A stretch of DNA of 64,000 bases from Pseudogracilibacillus auburnensis (GCF_003201975.1 NZ_QJJQ01000013.1:84830-148829), one strand, 5' to 3'. Shown: positions 8,473 through 17,975, numbered from the stretch's first letter. Numbers and translations: made by a program. The notes: generated by a model from the sequence alone, not told the origin.

Positions 8473-8538
8473 TTATTGTTTTGAGAACTGTGGAGCACGT
8501 CTTGTACCTTTAAGACCGTATTTCTTAATTATCGAGTC
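8473..8538 (-). pseudogene. Duplicated 3' end of rpsI
   Basis: The last 21 codons read [21 protein letters not shown] and stop. They match the end of intact rpsI ([24 protein letters not shown], 10108-10179) with three codons missing and mostly synonymous differences. The rest of the gene is absent. A terminator follows at 8411-8450, as after intact rpsI. This is a displaced or foreign rpsI tail, the pattern left by elements that integrate at a gene's 3' end. Confidence 0.8.
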
Positions 8539-8813
8539 AGGTTGTTTACCTTATTGTATAGTGTTCCCAAAGTTGGTTTTATAATGTTTGTGAACATCTT
8601 TTATATAGAAATTTGGACAAACTTGTCTATGTTTTATATGGAATTTACATTCAATAATCACTAGAAGACATATCAATTCTCTAGCTAATGTTTACTTATA
8701 ATAAGAACCAATTATACATCACTCAAAAACAATAAACTAGATAGCTTAAAATGATTACAAGTAAAGACAAGTTGTGCACATGATACACATTAGACCATTG
8801 TATTTAGGACCTA
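8539..8813. other. AT-rich stretch between the rpsI tail and the phosphotransferase gene
   Basis: No gene or clear terminator was seen. It would be the interior edge of a possible integrated segment. Confidence 0.35.
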
Positions 8814-9776
8814 TTAATGCGACATTAACCATCTTGTTGCCTTCTTTAATGTTTTTAACCATATTTTTATATATTTTTCTTTAATTGTAGAATCTTTTAC
8901 ATCTAACCAATTTTTAATTTCCCTTGCAGATATTATTATTGCATCTCTGTACAATTCCATCGGATCCCAATAACGAAATAATTTTTCGATTTTTCTAACA
9001 CCATCTAATGGACAACTTGAAAATAGTATAAATAACGCTGCATCATAAGTACTAGGGCGCAAAGAAGCCCATTCCCAATCAATTATATAATAGGATCTTT
9101 TCGTTTTTATAATATTTGTTGGGATAAGGTCACCATGGCTGAATACCAGATAAGGATTTTGATGCAACTTACCGATTAAACATTCCAGGGCTCCTCTAGT
9201 TTCCATATCAAGCCTTTTGTATATCTTTTCAAAATAGTTTGCTGCTTTCATATCTCTATTTAACACATCAATATTTTTTGGATAGTTCTTTATTTCTGCA
9301 ATATTTTTAATCACATTGAATAATTCATTAAATGCAATATCTAACTGGAGAGTAAAATCATTTCTATGTGAACCTAATGTTATTCCTTCAATTTTTTCGA
9401 AAATTAGGATAATACACTCTTCATTATGAAAAAAGTCCAACAGTTTAGGAGTAGTTACCATGGAGCATTTTAACGTTTTATCAATATTCATCTCATTAAA
9501 TAATGAATTAAAAAACTCTCTTCCAGTTGATATACCTACTTTTATAAAGTGTTTTTCAGTTATAAGAGTAGCACGCTGTTTTAGTGTTAATTGACTATTT
9601 AAATTTACTAATTCTTTTTCATCAAGGTAAATATTTATGTTTGAATGGTCTCTGAGTATTTTAGGGAAGTTCAAATTTTTACACACCCTTTCAATCTTGC
9701 CAAGATACTGTTGGCAAAGACCAGATAATTTTATTGATATAGCTTTAATTCCACTAATCCTCTTAGATATTTTCAC
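8814..9776 (-). CDS. APH/choline-kinase-like phosphotransferase family protein
   Basis: 320 residues from a GTG at 9776. The C-terminal lobe carries the APH catalytic motif (VFSHGDLIPTN near residues 213-223) and the Mg-binding DFG equivalent (YYIIDWEWASLRPSTYDAA, about 229-247), both hallmarks of the PF01636 kinase-like family. The N-lobe is divergent, with KHFIKVG as a plausible ATP-lysine strand and EKIEGITLG as the hinge. The substrate is unknown; family members act on aminoglycosides, choline, sugars or nucleosides. No ribosome site precedes the GTG, and an in-frame TAG sits immediately upstream, so the N-terminus may be truncated by mutation. The coding is AT-rich and the gene lies between two rpsI tails, suggesting acquisition. 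Confidence 0.75.
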   Translation of the reverse strand: MKISKRISGIKAISIKLSGLCQQYLGKIERVCKNLNFPKILRDHSNINIYLDEKELVNLNSQLTLKQRATLITEKHFIKVGISTGREFFNSLFNEMNIDKTLKCSMVTTPKLLDFFHNEECIILIFEKIEGITLGSHRNDFTLQLDIAFNELFNVIKNIAEIKNYPKNIDVLNRDMKAANYFEKIYKRLDMETRGALECLIGKLHQNPYLVFSHGDLIPTNIIKTKRSYYIIDWEWASLRPSTYDAALFILFSSCPLDGVRKIEKLFRYWDPMELYRDAIIISAREIKNWLDVKDSTIKEKYIKIWLKTLKKATRWLMSH

Positions 9777-9956
9777 CTAATCACTGATGTTTCGGATGAA
9801 GGGCTTGATACCTGACATTACTTTCTGATAATACATATTTTTACAAATACTCCGCAAACGAATTCCGTCCTCTTCCGTAAGCTCATAACCATTATATACT
9901 TTAGCAATTTTCAAGTCAGTTAATGCAGCGTGCAAATATTGAATATCCAAGTACAC
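9777..9956 (-). pseudogene. In-frame upstream coding remnant of the phosphotransferase gene
   Basis: 59 codons from a GTG at 9956 to a TAG at 9777-9779, in the same frame as the phosphotransferase and directly abutting its GTG. It reads as plausible protein (ALTDLKIAKVYNGYELTEED, ending FIRNISD). The next-frame stretch upstream, KLLNNDATLLREALV, may belong to it through a frameshift near 9960. No ribosome site was found. It is probably the former N-terminal part of a longer protein, or a separate decayed gene. Confidence 0.4.
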
Positions 9957-10045
9957 GTAACAAGTGCTTCACGTAGTAAAGTCGCGTCATTATTTAGTAG
10001 CTTTATAGGCAGATTAAAAGCAAAGGGAGAAAAATAGGGCAATAC

Positions 10046-10084
10046 ATATAAAAAGCCCTCTCCCACAAAAAGTGAGAAAGGGCT
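10046..10084 (-). terminator. Terminator of rplM-rpsI
   Basis: On the minus strand, AGCCCTTTCTCAC pairs with GTGGGAGAGGGCT around TTTTT and is followed by TTTTATA. It begins 24 bp after the rpsI stop. Confidence 0.9.
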
Positions 10085-10107
10085 GTAATCCAATCGTATC
10101 AATACGA

Positions 10108-10500
10108 TTAACGTTTTGAGAACTGTGGTGCACGACGTGCGCCTTTAAGACCGTATTTCTTACGTTCTTTCATTCTTGAATCACGTGTTAAGTATCCTTC
10201 ACGTTTTAACGTTATGCGGTAGTCTGGGTCTGCTTGCAGTAGTGCGCGAGCAACGCCATGGCGGATTGCTCCAGCTTGACCAGTGTAACCACCACCGTGG
10301 ACATTAACTAATACGTCATATGTTCCTTCTGTTTCAGTTGAAACAAGCGGTTGTTTTAAAATTAATCGTTGTGTTTCATATGGAAAATATTCTTCTGCAT
10401 CACGGTTGTTTATAATCACACGACCAGATCCCGGTACTAAACGTACACGTGCTGTTGACGTTTTACGGCGACCTGTTCCATAGTATTGTACTTGTGCCAA
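10108..10500 (-). CDS. rpsI: 30S ribosomal protein S9
   Basis: A 130-residue S9, full length. The N-terminal part has [13 protein letters not shown] and the middle [16 protein letters not shown]. The basic tail ends [17 protein letters not shown], which reaches the P-site tRNA in the ribosome. It follows rplM after 18 bp in the usual rplM-rpsI pair and is closed by a strong terminator. A partial copy of its 3' end lies at 8473-8538, so the present tail may have come with an integrated element. Confidence 0.98.
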   Translation of the reverse strand: MAQVQYYGTGRRKTSTARVRLVPGSGRVIINNRDAEEYFPYETQRLILKQPLVSTETEGTYDVLVNVHGGGYTGQAGAIRHGVARALLQADPDYRITLKREGYLTRDSRMKERKKYGLKGARRAPQFSKR

Positions 10501-10518
10501 TCGTTTAACCTCCCTTTA

Positions 10519-10956
10519 TTATCCTTTAAGCTCGTAAACTTCTGGTTTTTGTGCATGGTTTTTATGCTCTGGTCCACGGTAAACATGTAATTTTTTAAAC
10601 ATTTTACGTCCTAGTGGTCCTTTTGGAAGCATCCCTCTAATTGCAATTTCAATCATTTTTTCAGGATGGTTCGTTCTCATCTCATCTGCATTACGCTCTT
10701 TTAACCCACCTGTGTAACCAGAATGGCGGTAATACATTTTGTCGTTTATTTTGTTTCCAGTAAGTTCAATTTTATCTGCATTAATAATAATTACATGATC
10801 TCCTGTATCAACATGCGGTGTGTAAGTCGGCTTATGCTTTCCACGAAGGATTGCAGCAAGTTCGCTTGAAAGACGACCAAGTCTTTGACCTTCAGCGTCG
10901 ACCACATACCATTTGCGTTCCACAGTACTATCATTTGCCATGAAAGTAGTGCGCAT
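10519..10956 (-). CDS. rplM: 50S ribosomal protein L13
   Basis: 145 residues starting [10 protein letters not shown], the standard Bacillus L13 start. GGAGGG 8 nt before this ATG supports it over upstream in-frame codons. [19 protein letters not shown] and the [14 protein letters not shown] motif are typical. L13 is an early assembly protein of the large subunit. It shares a promoter and short leader hairpin (11009-11029) with rpsI. Confidence 0.98.
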   Translation of the reverse strand: MRTTFMANDSTVERKWYVVDAEGQRLGRLSSELAAILRGKHKPTYTPHVDTGDHVIIINADKIELTGNKINDKMYYRHSGYTGGLKERNADEMRTNHPEKMIEIAIRGMLPKGPLGRKMFKKLHVYRGPEHKNHAQKPEVYELKG

Positions 10957-11004
10957 TTTTTTCCCTCCAACATTCTTTCCTTTTTTCACATTTCATCTAT
11001 ATTC

Positions 11005-11035
11005 ACACAATTAGTTTCCGGGGCTAATTATGGAT
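11005..11035 (-). promoter_or_regulatory. Putative L13 leader hairpin
   Basis: AATTAG and CTAATT (11009-11014 and 11024-11029) flank a CCCCGGAAA loop on the minus strand, about 50 nt before rplM and just after its promoter. Position and size fit the short L13 leader known in Firmicutes; the match is by layout rather than a full model. Confidence 0.5.
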
Positions 11036-11057
11036 TAGAAATAATTTGCCATACACC

Positions 11058-11087
11058 ATAATATATCAAGTATCCTATGTTTGTCAA
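11058..11087 (-). promoter_or_regulatory. Sigma-A promoter of rplM-rpsI
   Basis: On the minus strand, TTGACA (11082-11087) and TATTAT (11058-11063) are spaced by 18 bp. The -35 box overlaps the end of truA, so rplM-rpsI can be transcribed independently of the ECF genes. Confidence 0.8.
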
Positions 11088-11857
11088 GCATTACCTCTTT
11101 GTTTTCCCGCTTCATTCTCATATTTTACCTTCCATAAAAACAACCCTTCTGGAGGTAATGTTTTTCCAGCAAAAGTACGGTCCTTTTTACGAAACATTTC
11201 TTCAATTTCAGGAAGGTCAATTTTGCCACTACCTACATCCAATAAAACACCGACAATAATTCGCACCATATTATATAAAAAGCCGTTCCCTCGCAAAATA
11301 AACACAATCTCATCCTCATGTTTTTTACAACTGACTTCATACAATGTGCGTACTTTACCGCCTTTTACTGCTGTACGGGCGGAACAAAAAGAGGTGAAAT
11401 CGTGTGTCCCTTCAAATAATGAACAAGCCACTTGTATCTTTTTAATATCCACGTCAAACGGATAATAATAAGCATAATTTCGCTTAAACACATTCCGCTC
11501 TTTACAATTGAACACGAAATAGCGGTATTCTTTTTCGATTGCATCAAATTGCGCGTGAAAGTTTGCAGGTGCAGGCTCAATCCCTTTTACATGAATATCC
11601 TTTGGAAGTACAGCGTTCAATGCCTTTTTCCAACTTTCAGGAGGAATATTCATCTCTGTTTCAAAATGAAAAACTTGGGCTTTCGCATGAACTCCTGCAT
11701 CTGTCCGTCCAGAAAAGTAAATTTGCACCTGTTTACCCTTATGCATTTTTGTCATTGCTTTTTCCATTTCCGCTTGGACGGTTCGTTTATTCGGCTGTAT
11801 TTGTGATCCGGAAAAATGAGTTCCATCATAACTTACGGTACATTTTAATTTTTGCAT
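11084..11857 (-). CDS. truA: tRNA pseudouridine synthase A
   Basis: 257 residues from MQKLKCTVSYDG; an upstream ATG at 11875 is possible but lacks a ribosome site. TruA converts uridines 38-40 of tRNA anticodon stems to pseudouridine. The catalytic motif FSGRTDAGVHA, with its aspartate, lies near residues 46-56; KEYRYFVFN and FLYNMVRIIVG are further family motifs. It follows ecfT closely, as in other Bacilli. The 3' end overlaps the rplM -35 box. Confidence 0.97.
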   Translation of the reverse strand: MQKLKCTVSYDGTHFSGSQIQPNKRTVQAEMEKAMTKMHKGKQVQIYFSGRTDAGVHAKAQVFHFETEMNIPPESWKKALNAVLPKDIHVKGIEPAPANFHAQFDAIEKEYRYFVFNCKERNVFKRNYAYYYPFDVDIKKIQVACSLFEGTHDFTSFCSARTAVKGGKVRTLYEVSCKKHEDEIVFILRGNGFLYNMVRIIVGVLLDVGSGKIDLPEIEEMFRKKDRTFAGKTLPPEGLFLWKVKYENEAGKQRGNA

Positions 11858-11876
11858 AGGTCCTATACCTCTCATT

Positions 11877-12674
11877 CTAACTGCGCACATAGATTAAGAG
11901 TGCAACGACACAGATAAAAAGGATAAAGATGAAGAGGTCTTTTTTTCGATACGTTAACTCTCTTAATTTCGTTCTGCCTTCCCCGCCTTGGTATCCTCGT
12001 GCTTCCATTGCCATGGCTAATTCTTCCGCACGTTTAAAGGCGCTAACAAATAGCGGCACAAGTAGCGGAATAATTGCTTTCATTCTTTCCTTTAGTGGGC
12101 CTGTACGAAAATCGACACCTCGGGAAGCTTGTGCTTTTGAAATTTTATCCGTTTCTTGCATCAGTGTTGGGATAAATCGAAGCGATATCGACATCATTAA
12201 AGCAAGTTCGTGAACTGGGAACTTTACTTTCTTTAATGGATGAAGCAAGCTTTCAATTGCATCCGTAATTTCAATAGGTGTCGTTGTTAATGTAAGCAAA
12301 GATGTCATTAAAATAAGTAAACAAAAGCGTAATGAAATAACTAATCCTTGAATAACCCCACCCAAATGAAATTTGATCGATAATATTTCAAAAAGAACTG
12401 GGCCCTCTTTCGTTAAAAATAAGTGCAGTAAAAACGTAAAGATAATTAAAAACCAGACAGGTGTTAACCCTTTAATAATAAACCGTAATGGGATAAAAGT
12501 AGAAATAATCGTAATGATTACAAACGTTGTTAATAGACCGTAACTTAACACATTATTCGCAAAAAATACGACGATGACATAAAAAAATATGATAACTATT
12601 TTTGTTCTTGGATCTAACTTGTGAATGAGTGAGGTTCCAGGAACATATTGTCCGATAATCATAGAATTACTCAT
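11877..12674 (-). CDS. ecfT: ECF transporter transmembrane subunit EcfT
   Basis: A 265-residue membrane subunit that couples the two ATPases to interchangeable vitamin-binding S-components. The N-terminal GQYVPGTSLIHKLDPRTKI is conserved. Several hydrophobic helices follow, and the two Ala-Arg-Gly coupling motifs appear as QASRGVDF and MEARGYQGG. Usually ecfA2 and ecfT are adjacent; here a 234-bp repeat lies between them (12700-12933). AAGGAG stands before the start. Confidence 0.95.
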   Translation of the reverse strand: MSNSMIIGQYVPGTSLIHKLDPRTKIVIIFFYVIVVFFANNVLSYGLLTTFVIITIISTFIPLRFIIKGLTPVWFLIIFTFLLHLFLTKEGPVLFEILSIKFHLGGVIQGLVISLRFCLLILMTSLLTLTTTPIEITDAIESLLHPLKKVKFPVHELALMMSISLRFIPTLMQETDKISKAQASRGVDFRTGPLKERMKAIIPLLVPLFVSAFKRAEELAMAMEARGYQGGEGRTKLRELTYRKKDLFIFILFICVVALLIYVRS

Positions 12675-12699
12675 GTAAAGTAAAGCTCCTTATAGTGCG

Positions 12700-12933
12700 T
12701 GTTCAAAAAGGTCGATAAAAAGGACCAAGAAGTTCAAGGCGGCTTAGCTATGAGGTACGGAGCGTATGCTTTTACATACGTAAGTACCGCAAAAGTAAGC
12801 TTAGAAAACTTTGCATTCGCTACGCCTTTACTGCGAATGCCCTAGTTGCACTTATGCAGTAAGAAAGGATTTATCCTTTCTTAGCTGCCAACGCAGAAAT
12901 TCGATGCGTCATTTTTGTTGGACTTTTTGAACA
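12700..12933. repeat. Interspersed repeat between ecfA2 and ecfT
   Basis: Ends TGTTCAAAAAG (12700-12710) and CTTTTTGAACA (12923-12933) are perfect inverted repeats. Inside are further short palindromes, including a TACATACGTA centre and a long hairpin (12848-12887). It has no reading frame of note. The form is that of a MITE-like or structured intergenic repeat inserted in the ECF operon. Confidence 0.75.
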
Positions 12934-12938
12934 TCCTC

Positions 12939-13790
12939 TTATAATGTACGACTGATTTGTGCGGCTATCTCTTTTGTTGATTGTCTCGTTAATGGAAGCT
13001 GTGTGCCAAATTTCTCATTATACTTTTTTAGAAACTGGATGGATTCAGGTACTTGTAAGTGTACCTTTTGAATGTCGGATTCTCTTAAAAAAACTTCTTC
13101 TGGTTTTCCTTCCATATACTTTTCACCTTGATTTAAAATGATAATATAGTCGGCATATTTTAGTGCATCTTCCATACTATGTGTGACAAGTATTGTTGTA
13201 ATCTCTTCTTCCTGATGCATTTGGTAAAACATATCCATCATTTCTTTTTGTCCCTTTGGATCAAGTCCTGCTGTTGGCTCATCCAATACATAAATACTTG
13301 GATTCGTTGCGAGCACTCCTGCAATGGCAACCCGACGCATTTGTCCTCCGCTTAATTCAAATGGGGATCTAGATAGAAAATCATTTGAAAGACCAACTTT
13401 CGGCATAATCTCTTCGATTCTCTTTTTAATCGTGCTTGTCGGAACGCCGAAGTTTTCTGGACCAAATGCGATATCTTTTTCAACGGTTTCTTCAAAAAGT
13501 TGGTGCTCTGGATATTGAAATACAACGCCGACTTTACTTCTTAACTCTTTCATTTCCCTAAGCTTTTTTTCACTTGATAGCGTGTAATTTCCAATCTTTA
13601 CCTCACCTTTTGTCGGGGTAAGTAATCCATTTAAATGTTGAATAAGCGTTGATTTACCGGAGCCAGTATGTCCAATAATCGCAATAAATGAACCAGAAGG
13701 AATGTGAAACGAGACATTTTTTAGTGCATTGTGCTCAAATGGTGTATTTGGTTGATATGTATAGCTTACATTTTTGAATGTAATATCCAT
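12939..13790 (-). CDS. ecfA2: ECF transporter ATP-binding subunit EcfA2
   Basis: A 283-residue ATPase paired with EcfA1. Walker [10 protein letters not shown] is near residues 39-47, the Q-loop reads [15 protein letters not shown], the signature [10 protein letters not shown] is near 142, and Walker [12 protein letters not shown] near 168. The FQYPEHQLF and [12 protein letters not shown] forms distinguish EcfA2 (CbiO2) from EcfA1. The start overlaps the end of ecfA1 by 25 bp. A repeat follows before ecfT. Confidence 0.96.
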   Translation of the reverse strand: MDITFKNVSYTYQPNTPFEHNALKNVSFHIPSGSFIAIIGHTGSGKSTLIQHLNGLLTPTKGEVKIGNYTLSSEKKLREMKELRSKVGVVFQYPEHQLFEETVEKDIAFGPENFGVPTSTIKKRIEEIMPKVGLSNDFLSRSPFELSGGQMRRVAIAGVLATNPSIYVLDEPTAGLDPKGQKEMMDMFYQMHQEEEITTILVTHSMEDALKYADYIIILNQGEKYMEGKPEEVFLRESDIQKVHLQVPESIQFLKKYNEKFGTQLPLTRQSTKEIAAQISRTL

Positions 13791-14602
13791 AATTCCTCCA
13801 ACATTTCCTCCGTTGTTAATGGTTCATTTAAAACATTAACTCCTAGATCTTTTAATTCTTGAGATAATTCAATTAAAAATGGCATATCGAGACCGATTTT
13901 TTGTAGTTCGCTGCCGTTTTTTAAAATTTCCCGAGGTGTACCAGTTGCCCATATTTCTCCTTTATTTAAGACAATAACTCGTTCCACCTTCATCACTTCA
14001 TGTAAATCATGTGTGATTGTGATGAGTGATAAATCTTTTTCTTTTTGTAAATGCCCGATCGTTTCCATTATTTCTGTTCGTCCTTTTGGATCAAGCATCA
14101 CTGTTGCTTCATCTAAGATAAGGACTTTTGGTGAAATGGCAATAACACCAGCAATCGCTACACGTTGTTTTTGCCCTCCTGATAAGCGATGTGGTTCTGT
14201 AAGACGATACTCTTTCATTTTTACCGCTTCTAAAGCATCTTCAATACGGATTTCCATCTCTTTTCGTTCGATGCCACGGTTTTCCATTCCAAAAGCAACA
14301 TCGTCCTGAACGGTTGCCCCGACAAACTGATTATCGGGATTTTGAAAAACCATCCCTACATCTTTACGAATCTCCCATACGGATTCTTCGGTTAATAATT
14401 TTCCATTTATATAAACTTCCCCTTCTTGAGGAAATAATAGACCATTCATTAATTTAGCAATGGTTGATTTACCTGAACCGTTATGACCGATTATCGCAAC
14501 CGATTCATTTCCTTTAATCGAAAACGTACAGTTCTTTAGAATCCATGGACCGTCTTCACCATAGTGGAAAGAGACATTATTAAATTCGACAATTGGATTC
14601 AT
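13766..14602 (-). CDS. ecfA1: ECF transporter ATP-binding subunit EcfA1
   Basis: 278 residues. Walker [10 protein letters not shown] is near 38-46, the Q-loop motif [14 protein letters not shown] is typical of EcfA1, the signature [13 protein letters not shown] is near 143, and Walker B is [12 protein letters not shown]. It forms the asymmetric ATPase pair of group II ECF transporters with EcfA2. Unlike the usual layout it is separated from rplQ by a terminator and about 900 bp of repeats, so it needs its own promoter; a TATAAT on the minus strand near 14638-14643 is a candidate -10. Confidence 0.96.
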   Translation of the reverse strand: MNPIVEFNNVSFHYGEDGPWILKNCTFSIKGNESVAIIGHNGSGKSTIAKLMNGLLFPQEGEVYINGKLLTEESVWEIRKDVGMVFQNPDNQFVGATVQDDVAFGMENRGIERKEMEIRIEDALEAVKMKEYRLTEPHRLSGGQKQRVAIAGVIAISPKVLILDEATVMLDPKGRTEIMETIGHLQKEKDLSLITITHDLHEVMKVERVIVLNKGEIWATGTPREILKNGSELQKIGLDMPFLIELSQELKDLGVNVLNEPLTTEEMLEELWILHSKM

Positions 14603-14718
14603 TAGCTATATGCCTCCAAGCGCATTTTTCTATTCTTTATTATACATGAAATCATCCTTGTTTACTCATTATTTGAATGGTAAACCTATTCTGTGTTTGT
14701 GCGGATTTATTCTAGTTC

Positions 14719-15264
14719 GCGCTGTATTAAATCCAAGTGCGCTGAATTAACCTTCGTTTGCGCTGTATTATGTCCACGGGCGCTGAATTATCCTTGGTTC
14801 GCGCTGTATTATGTCCACGGGCGCTGAATTATCCCTGGTTCACGCTGTATTATGTCCACGGGCGCTGAATTATCCTTGGTTTGCGCTGTATTATGTCCAC
14901 GGGCGCTGAATTATCCTTGGTTTGCGCTGTATTATGTCCACGGGCGCTGAATTATCCTTGGTTTGCGCTGTATTATGTCCACGGGCGCTGAATTATCCTT
15001 GGTTCGCGCTGTATTAAATCCAAGTGCGCTGAATTAACCTTCGTTTGCGCTGTATTATGTCCACGGGCACTGAATTAACCTTCGTTTGCGCTGTATTATG
15101 TCCAAGTGCGCTGAATTAACCTTCGTTTGCGCTGTATTAAATCCACGGGCGCTGAATTAACCTTGGTTCGCGCTGTATTATGTCCACGGGCGCTGAATTA
15201 TCCCTGGTTCACGCTGTATTAAATCCAAGCCGCTGAATTACCCTTGGTTCGCGCTGTATTAAAT
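14719..15264. repeat. Tandem array of a 41-bp repeat
   Basis: About 13 units, each made of two near-equal halves: GCGCTGTATTA plus about 9 nt, then GCGCTGAATTA plus about 10 nt. Variation is patterned: ATGTCCACGG alternates with AAATCCAAGT, and TCCTTGGTTT with ACCTTCGTTT, as expected of local unit exchange. No spacers differ enough to make this CRISPR. A last degenerate unit runs into the repeat at 15265. It lies between the rplQ terminator and ecfA1. Confidence 0.9.
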
Positions 15265-15464
15265 CCACATGCAATGAACTACTCTAGTTGTCTGGAGCGA
15301 AAGTGACTGACTCCAGCGGGAAAAGCGCGAGTCTGAAGACCCCGCAGGAAGTGGTTTTCTTCCGAGGAGGCTGAGGCCGTGCCCGCTAAAAAGCACTGTC
15401 ACATTTTGCGGAAGACAACGGTAAGATGAAACACAAATTAGTTGTTCAACAGACCCTACACGGC
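15265..15464 (+). repeat. GC-rich dispersed repeat, copy A
   Basis: About 200 bp nearly identical, in inverted orientation, to 35568-35758. Internal palindromes include CTGGAGCGAAAGTGACTGAC, CTCCAG and TTCCGAGGAGGCTGA. It carries GCCGTGCCCGC, also found in the larger repeats at 30224 and 58203. No coding potential was seen. Confidence 0.85.
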
Positions 15465-15510
15465 TAGACTTGATGATTTTACTTCCACACTACAAGAATT
15501 TTACACTAAC

Positions 15511-15560
15511 AAAAAAGGGCTTGGATCGATCTCCGGTTAAAGAGATGTCGCCTGCCCTTT
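15511..15560 (-). terminator. Terminator after rplQ
   Basis: On the minus strand, AAAGGGC pairs with GCCCTTTTTT, with an inner ATCTC/GAGAT pairing. It lies about 27 bp after the rplQ stop and ends the alpha cluster. Confidence 0.75.
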
Positions 15561-15586
15561 CCACTCATTCTATGGATGAATTACAA

Positions 15587-15958
15587 TTATTCGTTCGTTT
15601 CTTCTTCAACTAACTCAATAATAGCCATGTTCGCACCGTCTCCACGGCGAGGACCTAGTTTTAGTATACGTGTATACCCACCTTGTCTAGCCTCATAGCG
15701 ATCGGCAATTTCACCAAAAAGTTTTTGAAGAACGCGTTCGCCGTCTTCTGTCTTTTTGTTATATAAAAATGATGCCGCTTGTCTGCGAGCATGTAAATCG
15801 CCGCGTTTACCTAATGTAATCATTTTATCGACAGTAGATCTTAGTTCTTTCGCTTTTGCTTCTGTCGTTTCCACACGCTCGTGAATAATTACATCTGCTG
15901 TTAAATTTCGTAATAATGCCATACGAGTGTCTGTTGTGCGACCTAACTTTCTTGCCAT
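15587..15958 (-). CDS. rplQ: 50S ribosomal protein L17
   Basis: 123 residues, close to the usual 120. It begins with the conserved [19 protein letters not shown], contains [14 protein letters not shown] and ends [15 protein letters not shown] followed by an acidic tail. L17 lines the exit-tunnel side of the large subunit. It is the last gene of the alpha cluster, followed by a terminator and repeats in place of the usual direct link to ecfA1. Confidence 0.98.
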   Translation of the reverse strand: MARKLGRTTDTRMALLRNLTADVIIHERVETTEAKAKELRSTVDKMITLGKRGDLHARRQAASFLYNKKTEDGERVLQKLFGEIADRYEARQGGYTRILKLGPRRGDGANMAIIELVEEETNE

Positions 15959-16003
15959 GAGTATCCCTCCTTTTCACTACATGACGATTCTTTCTATCAT
16001 AAA

Positions 16004-16948
16004 TTAATCGTCACTACGTAAACTTAAGTCTAGTTCCGCCAATTTATTTTTCACTTCATCAAGCGATTTTCGACCTAAGTTACGTACTTTCATCATATCT
16101 TCTTCCGTTTTCGCTGCTAACTCTTGTACTGTATTTATCCCCGCACGCTTTAAACAGTTATAAGACCTAACTGATAAATCTAGCTCTTCAATCGTCATTT
16201 CGAGAACTTTTTCTTTTTGGTCTTCTTCTTTTTCAACCATGATTTCAGCTTTTTGTGCATCATCTGTTAATCCTACGAAAATATTCAGATGTTCTGTAAA
16301 TACTTTTGCACCTAAAGACACTGCCTCTTCAGGTCGGATACTTCCGTTCGTCCAAACATCAAAAGTTAATTTATCGTAATTGGTAATCTGACCGACACGT
16401 GTATTTTCTACTTGATAAGACACACGGGAAACTGGTGTAAAGATCGAATCAACTGGAATGACTCCAATTGGTTGGTTGTCTTGTTTGTTTTCTTCAGCAG
16501 TACGATAACCACGTCCACGTTCCGCTGTAATCTTCATATACAATTTACCACTACTATTTAATGTTGCGATAGGAAGTTCTGGATTTAAAACTTCTACATC
16601 ACTATCATATGTTAAATCAGCAGCTGTAACAACGCCTTCGCCTTGTGCATCAATTTCGAGTGTTTTAACATCATCGGAATAGATTTTGAGAGCTAGTTTC
16701 TTTAAGTTCAAAATAATTGTTGTTACATCTTCTACTACTCCATCAATTGTTGAAAATTCATGAAGTGCTCCGTCAATTTGTACGGATGTAACAGCGGCAC
16801 CTGGAAGTGAGGATAAAAGGATACGGCGTAATGAATTACCTAATGTGGTACCATATCCTCTTTCAAGCGGCTCCACTACAAATTTACCAAATGTAGCGTC
16901 ATCACTTACTTCAACCGTTTCAATATTGGGTTTTTCAATCTCGATCAT
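16004..16948 (-). CDS. rpoA: RNA polymerase alpha subunit
   Basis: 314 residues from the ATG at 16948, preceded by AAAGGAGGG; an in-frame extension upstream lacks support. The N-terminal domain (1-230) has the assembly motifs [17 protein letters not shown] and RGRGY. An acidic linker near 235-245 joins the C-terminal domain, where [13 protein letters not shown] and [12 protein letters not shown] contact UP elements and activators. It scaffolds the polymerase. A gap of about 240 bp separates it from rpsK. Confidence 0.98.
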   Translation of the reverse strand: MIEIEKPNIETVEVSDDATFGKFVVEPLERGYGTTLGNSLRRILLSSLPGAAVTSVQIDGALHEFSTIDGVVEDVTTIILNLKKLALKIYSDDVKTLEIDAQGEGVVTAADLTYDSDVEVLNPELPIATLNSSGKLYMKITAERGRGYRTAEENKQDNQPIGVIPVDSIFTPVSRVSYQVENTRVGQITNYDKLTFDVWTNGSIRPEEAVSLGAKVFTEHLNIFVGLTDDAQKAEIMVEKEEDQKEKVLEMTIEELDLSVRSYNCLKRAGINTVQELAAKTEEDMMKVRNLGRKSLDEVKNKLAELDLSLRSDD

Positions 16949-17192
16949 TCCATCAAGCCCTCCTTTAAAACTAACGTCCAATCTAAACTTTTTCTAGTAA
17001 ATTTAGATTTTATTAATATTACCATTATCTGTTTCTTACTGTTTATAAAGGTGATTACCTACTATAAACGTTTAAATTGCAATCATAATACTGCTAATCT
17101 TCTTATCAAAAGCATAATGAATGTTCATCTTAAACATTTACTACTGGCTTTATAACCATTATAGACAGAGTGACAAATTCTAAACGGTAAAA

Positions 17193-17585
17193 TTACACAC
17201 GACGGCGTTTTGGTGGGCGACATCCGTTATGTGGTACTGGAGTTACGTCACGAATAGCCGTAATTTCAAGACCTGCTGCTTGCAATGAACGGATTGCTGC
17301 TTCACGACCTGCACCAGGACCTTTAACCGAAACTTCTAAGTTTTTCATGTTCGTTTCAAGCGCAGACTTAGCTGCTGTTTCAGCTGCCATTTGTGCTGCG
17401 AATGGTGTCGATTTACGTGAACCTTTAAATCCAAGCGCTCCTGCTGAACTCCAGCCAATGACATTACCTTGTAAATCAGTAATCGTAACGATTGTGTTGT
17501 TAAATGTCGAATGGATATGCGCAATTCCTGTTTCTATCGTCTTTTTCACACGACGTTTACGTGGTGTATTCGTTTTTCGAGCCAT
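17193..17585 (-). CDS. rpsK: 30S ribosomal protein S11
   Basis: 130 residues. Signature parts are [35 protein letters not shown] and the tail [17 protein letters not shown]11 sits on the platform near the 3' end of 16S rRNA. It follows rpsM by 24 bp with AGGAGGTAA before the start. Confidence 0.98.
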   Translation of the reverse strand: MARKTNTPRKRRVKKTIETGIAHIHSTFNNTIVTITDLQGNVIGWSSAGALGFKGSRKSTPFAAQMAAETAAKSALETNMKNLEVSVKGPGAGREAAIRSLQAAGLEITAIRDVTPVPHNGCRPPKRRRV

Positions 17586-17609
17586 ATTAACTATTACCTC
17601 CTTTTTAAG

Positions 17610-17975
17610 TTAGTCTTTCTTTCCTGCAACTGCACGACGTGGTCCTTTTCGAGTACGTGAGTTGTTTTTCGTTTTTTGACCCCGAACTGGAAGTCCTCTA
17701 CGGTGTCTAACTCCTCGATATGAACCGATTTCTGTTAAACGTTTAATGTTTAAAGAAACTTCACGACGTAAGTCTCCTTCAATTGTGTAGTTATTTACAG
17801 CCTGACGGATTTTTCCTAACTCTTCTTCTGTTAGGTCACGAACTCGTGTATCTTCAGAAACGCCTGCTTCTGCTAATACATTTTTTGCACTTGTGTTACC
17901 AATTCCATAAATAGATGTTAATGCGATAACGATCCGTTTATCTCTTGGAATATCAATACCTGCAATACGTGCCAT
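17610..17975 (-). CDS. rpsM: 30S ribosomal protein S13
   Basis: 121 residues. [16 protein letters not shown] and YGIG open the protein, [17 protein letters not shown] is near 86-102, and the basic tail contacts the P-site tRNA and forms the head-to-50S bridge. Length is normal. It is the first large gene of the alpha cluster, after rpmJ. Confidence 0.98.
   Translation of the reverse strand: MARIAGIDIPRDKRIVIALTSIYGIGNTSAKNVLAEAGVSEDTRVRDLTEEELGKIRQAVNNYTIEGDLRREVSLNIKRLTEIGSYRGVRHRRGLPVRGQKTKNNSRTRKGPRRAVAGKKD

Noticed and set aside
9920..10102. 60-codon minus-strand frame next to rpsI
   Set aside because: Its start lies inside the rpsI terminator; only a middle part looks protein-like and may be a frameshifted relic.
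11046..11806. Several long plus-strand frames inside truA
   Set aside because: They are antisense shadows of truA with no start signals.
14719..15264. CRISPR array
   Set aside because: The repeat is contiguous with no unique spacers, units are 41 bp tandem copies, and no cas genes are nearby.
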